Under the pieces are notes generated by a model, which was not told where the DNA came from, made no database searches, and was given only the letters and a program-made list of their open reading frames with translations. DNA of 64,000 nt from Chlamydoabsidia padenii (Eukaryota; Mucoromycota; Mucoromycetes; Mucorales; Cunninghamellaceae), in contig JAIWND010000009.1 of the NCBI GenBank assembly GCA_025330725.1, positions 248,001 to 312,000 of the forward strand. Direction: 5' to 3'. Made by a program: the position numbers and the translations under genes. Shown here piece by piece: positions 34,319-48,523 of this stretch; positions within the stretch are counted from its first letter, which is position 1; each line of letters starts with the position of its first letter.

Positions 34319-37300
34319 TCATTTGGTACACTTCCAAAGATGGTACCCCAAAGTAGTTGCCAAATTCCCCATAAACTGTTTTTCCAGATCGTCCAGTTCA
34401 TTAGCTTGTTGCCGCTTGTGTTTACTACAGGCATAGACATGGAGCTTATTATCATTGATCGTGTTACTGTCGTTTTTGTCCACCTGTTTTCCATCGTCAT
34501 TGACTTCGCCAAAACATTCCATCAGTACAAAGTGTTCCATCACAGCATTGGGAACAAACAGAACTACATGACGTCGGGTGGATGATCCGCCAGTTTGATG
34601 TACAAGTTCACCAGAGGTCAGAGGATAGAATTGCTTGATCACGTCGAGTACTGTATTCCATCTTAAGTTTAGTGATAAAAACCGACATAATTGAGGATCG
34701 ATGTCGGCGTCAATCTTGATGGTTTCGAATTGACGAGTTAATTTAATCAATTCTCGGACACATTCAGAGGATTGGTTGGTTGTCTTTGTATTGATGGCCT
34801 GGTAGAGTCGATTCCAATCTGCATCACGGTGACAAGCTATCGCTGCCTATAAATAAAAGTCTTATTAGTATCATATTCTCCACTTTTTTTTTTTTTTTTT
34901 TTTTTTTCATTTCATAACTTGCCTGTTTGATCAAAGTATCAATTCTTCTCTTTGCTTGTTGAAGTACATCATCCAGAGAGTGCATATCTGGGACCAAGAC
35001 TTCATCTAAAATATTTTCGTATCGTTCCGGTTTGTTCTTAACCACCTTTTTCCACGCTGTTTGGCTTCCCCGAGGATCCCGATTCATTCCTTGATAGGTG
35101 ACGATAACATAGTAGTGGAGAGTAATCTTGTCCAAATGACCAACTGCTGGCGATTGATAACCTTCCCCATCCCCTTTTTCGGCAGCACTACCATCCACAT
35201 TGTCGAGTCCGCCCATGTGGCTGTTTGATGGCCGAGGTGAGTCCACAGATCCCATGCAGCTATACATACTATGACTACCAGGCCATTGACGAGTTGAGCC
35301 AGATTGTTGTTGATCGCTGGATGCCAAAGGTGTGATAATCAAAGAGTAGCGGAATGGTGACCGAGGATCGTCATGCCCACGTTCAAAGGAGATGTCATCG
35401 GAAGATACAAAGCAGCCTAATAGTTTCTTGTCGCACATCAAAGGAGAGAATCCAAAACTGTCAGCATTTTTCAAGAGAGTTGGTAATAATGCATCCAGTT
35501 TTTCCTCCATCAAGATCTTGTAAGAGCCATGGACGATCCGATTGCGTGAGTAGCCTCCAGGTCGTTTGCCGTGCAGTGATACCATATTGTCGATCATATT
35601 TACAAGGTTGAGGTTGGATGGAATGTCTTCAATATTGTCCAAGCTCCTTTGAATAAATCGAAGTCGAAAGTCGGATACAAAGGAGTTGACATGGATCTTT
35701 TGCTTGAGACCATCGCATTCCTTGGTAAAGTCGTGGAATCCTGCCCGCCGCATTTCATGTTTTTCGTGTGTATATGGTGAATAGGTCAGCCGGCCATACC
35801 TTCGGTGAAGTGTGTATAAGGTCACCGAGACAAAGACACCAGTCAATCGTGCTTCACAAAGTACAGTTCCGCCATTGTATACTTTAAGAAGGTAAGTCAC
35901 AGGTGATGAGACAGAGTCTTGGCTGTTGATCCTGAATTTTGACAGATAGGCCTTGATTTCTTCTTGTTGACCCGTGGAAGAGCCATAGACAATCAGATGC
36001 ATCCCAATACTTTCCAAATATGATGCATAGTCCTTCATGAATGTGTGAGTCAAGTTTTCATACCACCGAGTCGCCATGGTAGTATCCATTGTTCCTTGTT
36101 TGTTGTCATCAAAGAGCTGTGCCGACTTTTGTAAATGATTTGATCCAAAGTTGACGGCTTCGGTCGAGTCGATATCAGACAAAAAGAGTGGTGTTCGGCA
36201 AAAGTGTAGGATTCGAGAAGCCTTGAGAATCACCAAAAGTTCAGAGACCGTCATCATTTCATCTTGCACCAATTGTTGTTGCTGTTGTTGACTTTTAAAA
36301 GAGTATCTGTCCGCCCATTTCGAGTACACCTTGAAGGCTTTTTCATGTGCTGCCTGAAGTTTCGACCGCCGAAGATACATGTTGAGGAAGGGTTCACCAT
36401 GTCGAATCAGATAATCCCTGTGATTAGCATATTGATATTCCGTCATAGCTTCAGCAAAGGCATCCCTAAACACAGAGTTCGCATCTGCCATTCGAACTGC
36501 CGTGTAGACCACATCGCTTGCCGATATATCCATCCCTCGAGTGCCACCATTATTGTCATTGTCATTTTCTTGTTTTGGTGATCTGCAGAGCCTTCCATAT
36601 TCCTCCACATCGAATATACTTAAGCCAACACCAACATCCATATCGCTGTAGAAAGATGACAGTCGTTGATCAGTCAGAGAAGGTCGGGTTCTTGAGGAGA
36701 ATGTATTCGTAATAAGTTGCTTTAGGCTATTAAAATTGACTTGGACCTTTGATGATGATATCGTGTCCGTTTGTCCAGACGCCGATCTTGTTCTTGGTTC
36801 CGATTGTGCAAGTCGTGCTATACTGGAAGCATTAGGCGATGATGATAGCTGGATATCTTGTTGTGATTGTTGATTTATAACCGTTGAGAGACTAGGATGG
36901 AATGCCACATTGCTGTTGAGGTTGCTTTTATTGTTGCTATTAGTGGTGTTCGTACTACTAGAGTTACTGGATGTGTTATTGTGGTTGTAATAATTTGATG
37001 CCGTCCCATTAGATACCGAGGAGCAAGTGGTCAAAATACTTGACATGGTGTGAGTGTGGTGAAAGAGACCCATTTTTTGGTGCACAATATTTTCCAACGC
37101 CAAATGTCTTGATTCTTGTTGAACCAAGGTGCGTAGGATGATTTGTGAGACTTGATCAGTGAAGACTTCAGTACAGTTGTAGACATACATTGTTGTTTTA
37201 ACGCAGTCGATAATGAGAAGCACAAAACAATGATGGTGATCAGCTTCCTTGTAATTGAGTTTTTGTTTGAGGACCACACCAGATTTGGACATGGACGAGG

Positions 37301-40300
37301 CTACAGAGTCTTGTCGATGATGATTGTCTTCTTTTCGAGGATCCCGTTGTTTGCCATAATCTTCATCCTTGGCCATATTCCACTTTTTGTTTTGTGACCA
37401 ATAGCTTTCAGTACTGTGTCTTCGAGAGCTAAATCCACTGGTTATTCCAAGTTCAGGCAAACCACTGATAACCATATATTGAGAGTTTTGATGAGAGTCA
37501 CCATTGGAGGCAAGTTGAAGAGCAGGATCATATAATGAGTGTTCACCCAGAAGTTCGTTTTCCTTGTCCAAATCTTGAGATAGAGCTGCGCATGTGATGA
37601 TTGGTTTTAGCATAGAATTTATAACATTCAATTCAGTTTCTAGTTGGAGTAACACATCATCCATGCACCAAGGAGCCAGATTAGTTGACCAAGATAGCTG
37701 CTTCACCGTCGGACTTTCCCATTCGATTGCTTTGTCAAGTACTTGTAAGAAGGGTGTAGAGATAGCCTTGATAGAATGTGTGCTGTCATCAAAGTTTATG
37801 TTGCCAGATTCATGATTTTCGACGAGTAGAGGTTCCGTAAGCGCTGTTTGAATAACTTGTTCCACAATGTAATCACAGATTGTATGCTTGAAGCAATCAT
37901 AGATGTAGTTGAGTAAAAAGTCCCCTTCAATTTGACCAATAGGCCAAATGTCGATTCCAAGTAAGTATCCATCCAAAGAGTCATCAGTTCCGCCATCCAT
38001 AAGATAATCATCATTCAAGTAGGCCTCTAATTGCAAGTCATCGATACTTGGGACACCCTTTGTTTTCGGTAGATGAGTGATAAATGTTCCATTCTTGTCA
38101 AGCAGGCTGAGACAGATACCAGCAACGCCTTGGCCAACACTGAGTTCAAATGGGCTACAGAGACCAGGGGTACGACTATTACAACTATAATAGAAGCATA
38201 GATCTTGTAATTGACGATCATTCACACCAGGACTAATATTGGATTGACTATAAAAAATAACGAATAGTATTAAGTAAACCATGTGCGATTTCAATTTTTT
38301 GTTTTAAAAGATACTTACGAACAAGATAAACCACCAGAGTAGGAACCATAACGGATCATTCGATGTCGTCGGACAAGAGAGGCAATATCAGTTCCATCGA
38401 GAGCGCGTAAAGGGCCAACCAGGATATTTTGTCGTAGTAAGGCCAAAAAGTGAGATGGATTTGAGATGACGGGTGTAATTCGAAGTGTTCGACGCAAAGA
38501 AGGCATCTTCCCCACAGGCAGAATAAATTCCAAATCCTGCATATAGATTGACAAAGAAGTTAGTGACTATGTATCATAAAACACACACATGATATAGCTT
38601 ACAGCACGAGACAGTTTAGATGTAGGATTTCGAGTGAGGAATTGTTGTACCTCTTTCATGATGATTTGTGACATGAGACGACTTTCCAACATTTCCACCA
38701 GTTCAGATATCCATCCGCCAAATTCCACACCATGGACTTCAAAGAGTAGTTCCCGAGATTCGACATATCGCGTTCCGTGTTTCTTGATGCTTGGTGATAA
38801 GTTACCGTTGTTGTTATTGTTGATTTGTTGTTTTCCTGGACTATCTTTTGTTGTACTTGCCCGTTCACTGTGAGGACTACCATGAGGAGAGGATGTTCCC
38901 ACAAATGATGAGAATGATGTATTGTGAAGTTTAGAATGAGAGACACCCAAGCCAACATCACCAGCAATCGACTTGTCACCATTACTTTCAATCGGTTGCA
39001 AGGAGTAGCCACCACAAGGAGATCCAGGACGCAAGTAGAGACTTTCATTGTCGTTTTGAGAATCCGAATCCAAGGAATGAGAAGTAACCCCTTCCGAGAG
39101 GAAGCAATAGACCACTACATTATCGCGCATAATCACAAACATATTAGGTCGATTCTTCACAGCAAAAGGTCGAAGGACTTCATTGGAGAGGATGGTGAGC
39201 GCCGAATTGGGTTGTAGGCGCCAATGAAGAGGAAACCGTTTCGTCAAGAGAATGTCGCAACCAAATTGGCCAGGTTGGAATTTCTTTGGTGGTGTCAGGG
39301 CTAATTCTTCGCCAGAGGTCGAGAGAATTTCCACAAGGTTGTCGTTAGTTCCAAAACCTTTAGTGTCAAAGTCATCAGAAGAGAGATCGTCAGAAGAAGA
39401 ATACTGTTCTCTTTCTGAATCATCGGATGGAGCAAGAAGGTATTTACTTGGAGGAAGAAGAAAAAAAAAAGTTAGTTCATGTGAATATTGTAAACCCCGC
39501 ACCTTTCTGTTCATTTTACCTGCAAATCCTCGAGTCATGCATAGATTGTAATAACACCAATTTATTGGTTCGTTCCATCACCTCGTTCACCATAGCCTTA
39601 GTCATTCGGATAATTTCAGAACGATTCACAGATTGTTGAAGTTTGGAGTAAAAGTATATTTGGACACTTTGTTTCTGAGGGATCAATAAAAGCCAATATA
39701 GTTGCTGTTGTTGCAGCGTTGACTCTTGTCCACCTCTGTTATCGTTATCATCATCACTGGTGTCCATCCGCCCATCATCGCTATTGTCACTGTCGTTGTC
39801 TTGATCACCGAGAGGTTCAGGGTCCAAGAGGCTGATCCCAAGACCCTGACAATATTCGTCACTAGCTTGCGCTATGTTTTTCTGCTTGTTCAAAGTCGTT
39901 GGCCCAGTCGCCGCCGCCACCGGATCTTGTCGCACCTGAGAGAGTGAGGGTACATCGATACTGATATTGAGACCTTCGATATCGTAATGTCCATTTGGTT
40001 CTTGATAAGGATCCGCCGCATTTGTCGTCATAGCCAAGCAAGGTGATCGTGGGTCGTCATCGTCGCATGCATAAAAGGAGTCACCTACTCGTACCAAGCG
40101 ATAAGGTGTGCTTCTAGCTTTTTCCAGTTCAGCAAAGAAGGTTTCACGACTTTGCTGTTGATTCTTCACAAAGACCAAAGGAATAAACATGGTGGTAGGA
40201 AAGTCGACAAATGGGTTCTTCTTCATCAGCTGGGTTTCAACATATCGTATGACAGGAGGTGTGATTGGTCCCGATCGCAAAAGGCCGTGCATGATTTCTT

Positions 40301-41957
40301 CAGTGAAAAGCCAGACCAGCCGCGATTCGGTTTCTAACAGAGCGTCTTGTTTATCAGTATTCAGAGAAGAGAGATTATCACGTTGCTTGTGTTCATTGTC
40401 CAAAAACGAGTATCTATCATATAAGCATATACAAAAGAGTCAATACAATGCTATAAATTATGAATACTGCAGTACTACTTACGGTTGGTGATGCATAGGT
40501 ATAGTAGCAGCAGGACATCCTTGAGTATGTGGAAGGCAAGCTTCTGAGGGTTCGCCATCAAAGGAAGGTAAAGTCAAACACACCAAGCGTAGAGTAGCAC
40601 TTGTTCCATCAGCAGAAGCCACAGGTGATACATCAGTTCCAATCACTTCAGGTTCAAATCGTGTAACATCGTCATCATCATAGTGGTAAGAAGAGGGTAT
40701 CTGATCAAACGTGAATGTTGTTTCCATATGTCGACCGCCAATGGGTGCAGGTTTCCGAAGGACACACTCCAAACGTAAGAATAAAGGATTCTGAGCACAT
40801 TCGACCACATCCGCCAGGTTGCTTGGTTTTTGGCCTAGTAATGAGAAGCCTAGCTTTTGCCCGGCTTTGGTAAAAGGGGGTCGATAACAATAGATATTTT
40901 GATGTTGTCCATTTGTTGTAACCACTGGTTCAAAGTAGTGACCCAAAACAGAGACAAAACGTCGATGCGCCAATTCGATTTCTTCTTTGCTATAATGAAT
41001 AAATTACATATGTGTTAGTTTTCTCAAGTCAGGTCCTTGTTCTCTCTTTCCTTGTCAAAAATTGATTACCTTTGCCTTCCCCGTCGATCCAATAATGTTT
41101 GTACATTCAAGTACCCCGTAATGTCAATATCCAGTGTTGATTCATGGCAGCAATTTAGCACCTTTTCAAAATCCGAAGCATCCACCACCCGACCATGCAA
41201 AAGCGATGTAAAAATAGATTTCACAAAGCTTCGAGAGAAGACTTGTGTAACCTCGGCCATAAGACAAGAGAGCGAAGTTGAGTCATCAGGATTCTTACCA
41301 TCACCAAAAGATCCTTGCCAAGTACCATCGGGTAAGATTCCAGTAATTTTCATGGCACTAGTCAAAGATTGAATGACCAAAGATTCGCCACTGTTGTTGT
41401 TCCTAGTCGCTGGTACAATGGTTGCGTCTGGCGATCCAATAGATTGTCGATGGCATTCATACATTAGAATCCCTGTGTGATCCATTCGATAATATTGATG
41501 TTGGGCCGCTTGATTTTGGTTACTTGATTCGAGTTTAGTGAGACACTTGATAACAGTTTCAAAGCTAGGGATTAATATAAGCGTCATAGAAGAAGGACAG
41601 GTTGATTTGACAAAACAGCGCAAGTCGTGAATTGATTGGCCAATGCGCAAGTCGCCTGTTTCCACTTGTTGATTATTATCGGTGATTGTGTCCAGTAGTG
41701 TTGCCCAGAAATCATCCTTGGATGTCGATGTTTTGTCCAGGGAAATTTGATAATCCGCCATCAGTCCAAGAGACCGCTCGACAAAGTAATGGAGGAAGAC
41801 CATATCGCGATGAATAGGAGACAGAGTAGATATGGCGTTTCTGTTCTGATAAAAGATATCACCAGATCTTGGGCAAGTGCAATTTGAGTTCTTGTCAGTT
41901 TTCCATATTTCATGCCCTATTAATAATGTTGGGAAACAAGTAGATTAGTATATAGTC

Positions 41958-42025
<68 letters not shown>

Positions 42026-43448
42026 TGTATTACCTGGATAGTCTGCCGCGCTTGCCAGGATGTCGTTTGCTTTATGATCGTTTTCTTGATAACCAATAAA
42101 GGTAGGACAACGGTAACTTGCCAACCAGAAAGTGCCCAAACGAAGGATCGAAGATATGTTAAAAAGATGATGTTGGCGAATATGCTGAGTGTTTAAAAGT
42201 TTGTCGCGATGATCAGATGATGACCGATCATTAGATGCATGATCATTCAGTCGACAAGAATGACTCAAAGCGGCAATATGTTCAAATGTCACCAGTCGAG
42301 TCAAAATATCCTTGTCCACCTTTACCATATCAGACTCCACCAGTTTATGCGCCTTTCGATCCAGTGAAGAAGGTTCCATCCACAGTTCAGTAACAATTTC
42401 TTTTTTCACAGGGTCTTTCCATATGTAGTATTGAACAGCAAACAGAGAGTTGTGATCGTGTACTTCCTTGTAAAAATGGCTGCCATTGTGATGTGATGAG
42501 AGTAAAATATATCCCTATAGTCATATATAATAAAAGTTAGTACCTAGATCATCTTTATCATGACACCCTCCCCCCTCACAAAACTAACCTGTTCCATCCT
42601 AACACGGCACATAAATTCATAAGCCAAAGAGAGCATAGGTGTTAAAGTCATATCACGCGTACCATGATCCTGGAGATCCCAATGAATAGTGTTATGATAA
42701 AGATAGTTCCGCACAATGTATTCACCAGTAACCCAAAGAGTTGAATTGCCGTACCACATGTTCATTTGGACTTGTTGTTGGTCGATATGAATTTCATTCA
42801 CCATGTAATGTTCAGGATCGCGCATTAAAAGACTGGACAAGGGACGCTGAGCGACCCAACAAAGCAGTTGTGAGTGATCCATCAATGGCGATGACGAAGA
42901 TGACGAAGAAGAGGAACGTTGCCGGACCGCCAAATGTACAAGATCATCGTTTGCTTGATTCTTCGCCACAGGGGGAGCCACCAAAAGACACTTGAGTTCG
43001 TCCACGATTTGTTGCCGTTGACTTGAATTGGTGCCAAAGAAAAGAAGACGGACCATCAGTATTTTTTCTTTTTCCTTGAATGTTCGAAGTTCACAGTATC
43101 GCGGACAGTCCTGTTCCCTTTGCTGCCCACTATCGTCCGGTAGATCGCCATTCAAAACTTTGATATAGACTTCACCTTTATGTGTAAACGTCGCCCATGT
43201 TTCGAGTTGATTGTGAATGGATTCATAGAGCTGATCGGTTGCAGAAGGGATGCCATCTTCAGTAGACTTTGCTGATGTAAGAATATCGAAGGATTGTTCG
43301 TCGTACCAGTACCGTGTATAAGGTCGTAGATCAGAATCGTTCATCTTGAGCCATGACGATCTAAAATGCTTGAGTCGATCTTCTTGTTGTTCCAGAGTGA
43401 CTGGTGGCGAGGTTGGTGTAATGGGTGATGATAGTGAAGAATGAGGTG

Positions 43449-43479
<31 letters not shown>

Positions 43480-46191
43480 CGATGCTACCAATGTTTTGAG
43501 CATATTATCCGATTCGAATATCCTGTCAAGAAGTTTCTTGAGTTTGCCCACCTTTGAGAATCCAGCAGTTGATCCAGCTAGCTCCATTCCCGCCCCACCA
43601 TTGACGACACCCATCATTTGCATCCTTCGTTGAAACATGTCCCAGTTTTTGAGCATTTCCGAGAATGTGTGATTGGCGCGAATAAGTATTTCCGCCTTTG
43701 GTGATATCATGCCGTTGTAAATCCCATGTCGTGAGGTATCCGTCGCCGTGTTGTGATAATCCGATTGTTGATGCTGTGTCAAAGATGGGAAATTTTGTTT
43801 TAGTAATGGAGCCCAAGTTGTAGACCAATATGCTCGAACACGATATTCCACTGCCACATGAGGTTGCCATTGAAGTACCAAGATGATAGTGACTCTTTCC
43901 CTTTTTGCTGAATGATTGTTGGAGCCGTTATTACTATTATTACCATTTTGATCCTGAGTATTAGATGATGGACCTTTACGATGAGTATTGTCGTCAAACA
44001 CCACAGATGCCAATGAGAAGCCTTGACGAATCCGAGCACCAATCACCAGCCAAACATCTTTGGGAAGATAGTATTCTCGATAACGCATTAACCGAACTTC
44101 CACCGGCACAGGTAATATGTTTGTTGTCCATGGGAAACTGCCACCACTCGTTGTTGTCGCCAGCAGCCTGTTGTCTGATCGTGCCTTTTCCAATACAATT
44201 TCTTTGGTGAGGAATCGTAGATGGTATATATTTGGTATCGAGTCGATGGTCGTGACATCAGTAAGGATAAGAGGATTTTGGCTCGAGTGAGTAAAATGAC
44301 CACCAGTAGCATTTGTAACAAATTGTAAGATTTCAGTATCAGGCACAAAGCCAAAGTTGCAGCCAGGAGTAAAACCATCTTCAACACCAATATGGACCAC
44401 GTGGCAGGCAATGTTATCACAAGAGAGCTGTCGAAGCACCGATTCATCCACATTTGACTTGACCACGCCATCTGTCATCAAGACAATCGACCGCCGACCA
44501 TTGGGAGGTAAGAGGGTCAAAGCAAAAGCACCAGCACGTAGAATGTATGAGAGATTACTGCCTGTTTTTCCAACACCCCAAACATCCTTTTTCCAGCTAT
44601 TGATTCCTTTGCCGCGTTGTTGACGAGTATAATTCTGTTTCTGCTGCTGCTGTTGTTGTTGCGTATGTTGTTGTTCTTGTTGCTGATCCTGATCTTGTTG
44701 CTGTTCTTCTTGTTCTACCTGTTGATGGACTTGTTGTTGTTGAGTATTAGCCAAAGGAGGTCGTCTAATAGTCCCATTTGTCTTTTGTGCAGTTCGTCTT
44801 GTTGCCTTGGCGCCCTTTTTCATTGTCTTTTTAGTCCCCCCTGTGAGTGTTGATGGTGATGTTGGTGTTTTGACGTCGACTGATGCTGTTTTCAACGCGC
44901 CAGATGGTTGGATTGGCGCTTGAGATGTGTCTACTGTTCCCACATCGTATTCAGTTTCGCCTTCTTCCACCAGAGATGAATGGTCATATCGTACATCCAG
45001 TTGATAGCCCAATTTCGACCGTCGTTGAGTGATCTGTTGTCGGAACTTGCCAAGATCATACTGAAACGATTTGACTTCGCTGCTGAGAGTTTGTAATACT
45101 GCATAGACGTTGGATGTGTTGATGTTGACGTTTTGTAAAAGGACACGCATTGTCGGGTATTCCGCCAAGATAGGTATGACATTGATATTCGACCCAAATT
45201 GAGAACATTCGGCAATAACAGTGATACAGATGGTGGGTTCAAACTAGTAATAAAAAAAAAATCAGTACTGTTATCATCATTTTTTGCAATAAAAGATATC
45301 TAAACTTACCAGAATGTTTGTCCCGTATGGTAAAGATAGTGAGAAGGGTCGAACTATGCCTAGTAAAGTATTGGCAAGTCTACAGTAATAAAGAGTACAT
45401 GTTAGTTATTTGATATTCCTATTTTGCCACTACTGTTATCGATTTACTTACAAATCAAAGGCATTTTCAATCATGATATGACCTCTTAGCATATCGATCG
45501 TAGCCAGACTGGAGCTGAGGTCCACCATAAACACCATAGAATACGAGTTGGCCACCGATAAAATGTTGGTCCGAGGGGTAAGGATATACAGCTTTGAAGG
45601 TGATTTAGTAGTGGCGTGAGAATCAGGTTCTATGTTTTCACTGATTCCTGTAGTGGTAGACAAACTTGGTGACATGGCGCCCAATGTCCGGTTATCTGTT
45701 GAATGTCGTTCCGTAGTGTGTTCCCAGATTGGTTTGTTGTTGGCTGATAGGTAAAGTAAAGAGTGTCCCTATATACAAAATGATATAAACCAGGATGTCT
45801 AGTAAATACAGTGTGCACATTATTACATGGTTTCCTTTTTTCAAATTACCTGATAGGTTCGTGTAGTCAAAGGTCGGAACAAGTGTTTGAGTAGCCATTG
45901 TATGGAATCGTTGTGGTTGATTAAAGGTGTTCCTTTATCCAAAAGAACAGCAGTCCTAGCTTCAACGATCTAATAAGAAAAATCAAACAAAAATAAAGTA
46001 TGAATAAGTAATTTTCAAGACGAGAGGGTTGTGTGTTCTTGGTCTTACCTTTATTTCTTGATGGATGTCTGAATTGTCAGTGCTTGACATTGGAGACATG
46101 GGGGCTTCTTCAATGCTATAAAAAGTATATTAAAGATATGTGTCAAGCCGTTGTCATAATTATATTGTCTATATGATATTTACCTATTCAT
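34319..46191 (-). CDS. SZT2 homologue (KICSTOR-type mTORC1 regulator)
   Basis: Giant protein resembling animal SZT2, which anchors GATOR1 to lysosomes in amino-acid control of TORC1. Fourteen exons join in frame: 46191-46184, 46115-46049, 45969-45850, 45768-45452, 45379-45310, 45243-42589, 42514-42034, 41916-41070, 40989-40483, 40413-39520, 39446-38603, 38536-38319, 38247-34923 and 34846-34319. The product is 3,626 residues, near the human length. Residues ~120-215 (YSMVFMVDLSSSLATIDML, LLGIVRPFSLPYGTN, CITVIAECSQFGS) and the vWA-like IVLMTDGVVKSN, followed by CNFGFVPDTEILQFV, track the human N-terminal region in order. The rest is long, with Ser/Asn/Gln-rich inserts and predicted alternating domains. 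Intron 13 is GC-AG. Intron 7 carries 62 T residues. The assignment rests on recalled pattern in the first ~550 residues plus size. Confidence 0.8.
34847..34922 (-). other. GC-AG intron in the SZT2-like gene
   Basis: The donor reads CAG then GCAAGT at 34922 and the acceptor ATAG ends at 34847. Exons on both sides are in phase 0 and the total coding length is divisible by three only with this junction. All other introns checked here start with GT. Confidence 0.8.
41961..42022. repeat. 62-base poly(T) tract in an intron
   Basis: Longest homopolymer in the window: uninterrupted T on the plus strand (poly-A in sense) inside intron 7 of the SZT2-like gene. Confidence 0.9.
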
Positions 46192-46452
46192 CCTACAACC
46201 ATTCGAGTAAATTGTTTCACCAAACCGAGTATAAAAGTGAAGAAGAAAAAAAGGGCCAAAAAAAAGAAAAAGAAAAAAAAAAAAAAAGGAAGTTGAATTT
46301 AAATATTCAAATCCCGCACCGGCAATCACTATAATTGATTGAGGTATGTACATAAAACAGGCATACAGTACTGTACATAAAACATTGAGAAAGATCTTTT
46401 ATTGATGATAATATAATATAAAGTACAACACTATTCAAATATAAAGCTATAT
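46192..46452 (-). promoter_or_regulatory. promoter of the SZT2-like gene
   Basis: ATATTCAAATCCCGC at 46303-46317 is a perfect reverse copy of the recurrent element, 112 bp upstream of the start codon, next to an A-rich tract (46257-46287). The remainder is the 3' flank of the exchanger gene. Confidence 0.55.
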
Positions 46453-47189
46453 TTAATCCTTGGCGGCAGGATGGACATAGAAAGCCAAGGCCACAATGGC
46501 ATAGACAGACTAAGAATAAAAAATTAAAGGTTAATATAGCACTTGAATCCCTTTTAATCAAATGTGATTACTTACCAAGAGTTGGACACCTTCCAACCAG
46601 TTGGATCGACCATCTTGAATCAAGTAGTTCACAATCAACACACTAGAGAAGAGGACCACAGTTTCAAAGTTTTCAAAGAAGAGGGTCATGGGTTGACCAA
46701 TGATCCAACCAGTGATGACCAAAACGGGAGTGACCAACAAACCAATTTGAAGAGAAGATGAGATGGCGATACCAATACAGAGATTCATCTTGTTCTTCAT
46801 AGCAAAGGTGACAGAGCTAACATGTTCAGCAGCACTAAAAAAAAAATTTAAAAAAAAAAAGGAGGGAGGAAAGGATTGGTATGCAGGTTCATTCATGCAT
46901 GCACATTAGGGACTTACTTTCCAACAATGGGCAACAAGATAATACCAACAAAGGTTTCATCGATCTAAAAAAGTTAAAGAATTATATCATCAACAAGGTT
47001 AATCCTATACCATACTAAAAGTAATTATATAGTCACTTACACCCCAGCTTTCAACAACGCCTTCGATACTATATAGAGTAAGAGTAAGTTGACCGATTCC
47101 ACCCAAGTTGTGGTTTTACTTACGCTCCAACCAAGAATTCAGCGTGTAAGGACACAAAGCCAGCAATGACAACAAGACTACAAAGATAC

Positions 47190-47227
<38 letters not shown>

Positions 47228-48523
47228 TTAGTATACCATATGGACTTCATTACATACCAGTATCCTGAATTACCTGACGATAGAAAAGCTCAAGGTGGTG
47301 CTAGGGGTTTCGTCTTCATCAGCTTCATCTTCATACTAGAGGAAAGAGAGCACATGAAATCAATAACAGGTGGTGATCATATGCTTGGATATTTTGGCTT
47401 ACCAAATAAGTGTGAGTCTTCAACTATAAAACGAAGAGTACAGATATATGAGTGATTAGTATACCTGCATTCATTGATCATTTTCATTTTTTTCATTTAC
47501 CTGGAACAATAAGAATAAGATGTAAACCAAAAGGAGAATCAAAGCAGTACCATGACTGAGTTTCAAAATACCCTGTTCAGCTTCGAGAGCAGTATTAGCA
47601 GTAGCACTGAAAGCAGCAGGGATCAACAAGGACAAGGTGGTAAGAGCCAAGAGGGAAGATGAGGTTTGAGCAGCTATTGTAACATACAGAAAAAAAAAAA
47701 AGTGAGATTTTTCAGCCACATTCATGCATTATTCGTCCGATTCCTTACCGGTCACATTGAAGCTTTGTTCTTGGCGAGTGGAACCACCCAAAAGAAAACA
47801 GAAACCAAGGACCTATAATAAGAAGATGACCCTATTTAGTAGTATGTTCTGTTTCATTATTATTCAACTACATTACCAGTAAGATGTTTGATAAGATGGA
47901 CCCCAAAATGGAAGCTAGTAGTATAATCAAAATGTCCAATCGTTAGTTGCCAATTAGTGCCATTTAGTGTAATCAATTTACCAGCCTCTTTCCTTTATGG
48001 TAAGGTTGCTCTTTCTTTTGTATTACATACCTTGGACCACGCGAATAAGGCCTTCTTTCAAAGCAATAATGCCAAGAATAAGTTCAACAGCATTTCCAAA
48101 GGTAGCATTAAGTAACTGTTGGAAAGTAAAAAGTTAGTATGATTTCCCTTTAGGCTTTTTATTTTTATTTTTATTATTATTGTCACTTACTGCACCGATA
48201 GTACTTCCGGTTCGCAGAGCAATTTCTTCGGTGGCTAGATTGATCAAAGCAAGTTAGTAAAATAGTAGAATCGACATGTCCTTTTTATGATCCTTACCGA
48301 AACCCAAAAGTTTGGCCAAAGGAATGATAGCAAGGAAGTTGAGAGAGAAGACAATGGTATCCGAGGCATTGGTATAAGAAGCAATGAGGGCCATGGGTAC
48401 AAAGACGAGAAGAATGTTAAAGTAAGAGGAAGTCATTGTGGTCTTGAAGGAAGAGAAGAAGGTCACGTCATGGTGTGTACGGTGGCTAGAAGAGCCGATA
48501 AGAGGTTCGTTTTCGTGATTCAT
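46453..48523 (-). CDS. VCX1: vacuolar Ca2+/H+ exchanger (Vcx1/CAX family)
   Basis: Vacuolar antiporter that removes cytosolic Ca2+. About 13 short exons run from 48523 to the TAA at 46453-46455; the product is about 420 residues with some eleven membrane spans. Both CAX ion-selectivity repeats are visible: [19 protein letters not shown] (first half) and [19 protein letters not shown] (second half). Other landmarks are [20 protein letters not shown] at the first spans, [20 protein letters not shown], the acidic inter-repeat loop [11 protein letters not shown], and [20 protein letters not shown]. The last exon encodes [18 protein letters not shown]. The N-terminus ([11 protein letters not shown]) is cytosolic and may be autoregulatory. 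One intron holds a 35-base A run (47191-47225). Confidence 0.93.
47191..47225. repeat. intronic poly(A) tract
   Basis: About 35 A residues on the plus strand in an intron of the Ca2+/H+ exchanger gene (poly-T in sense). Confidence 0.85.
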
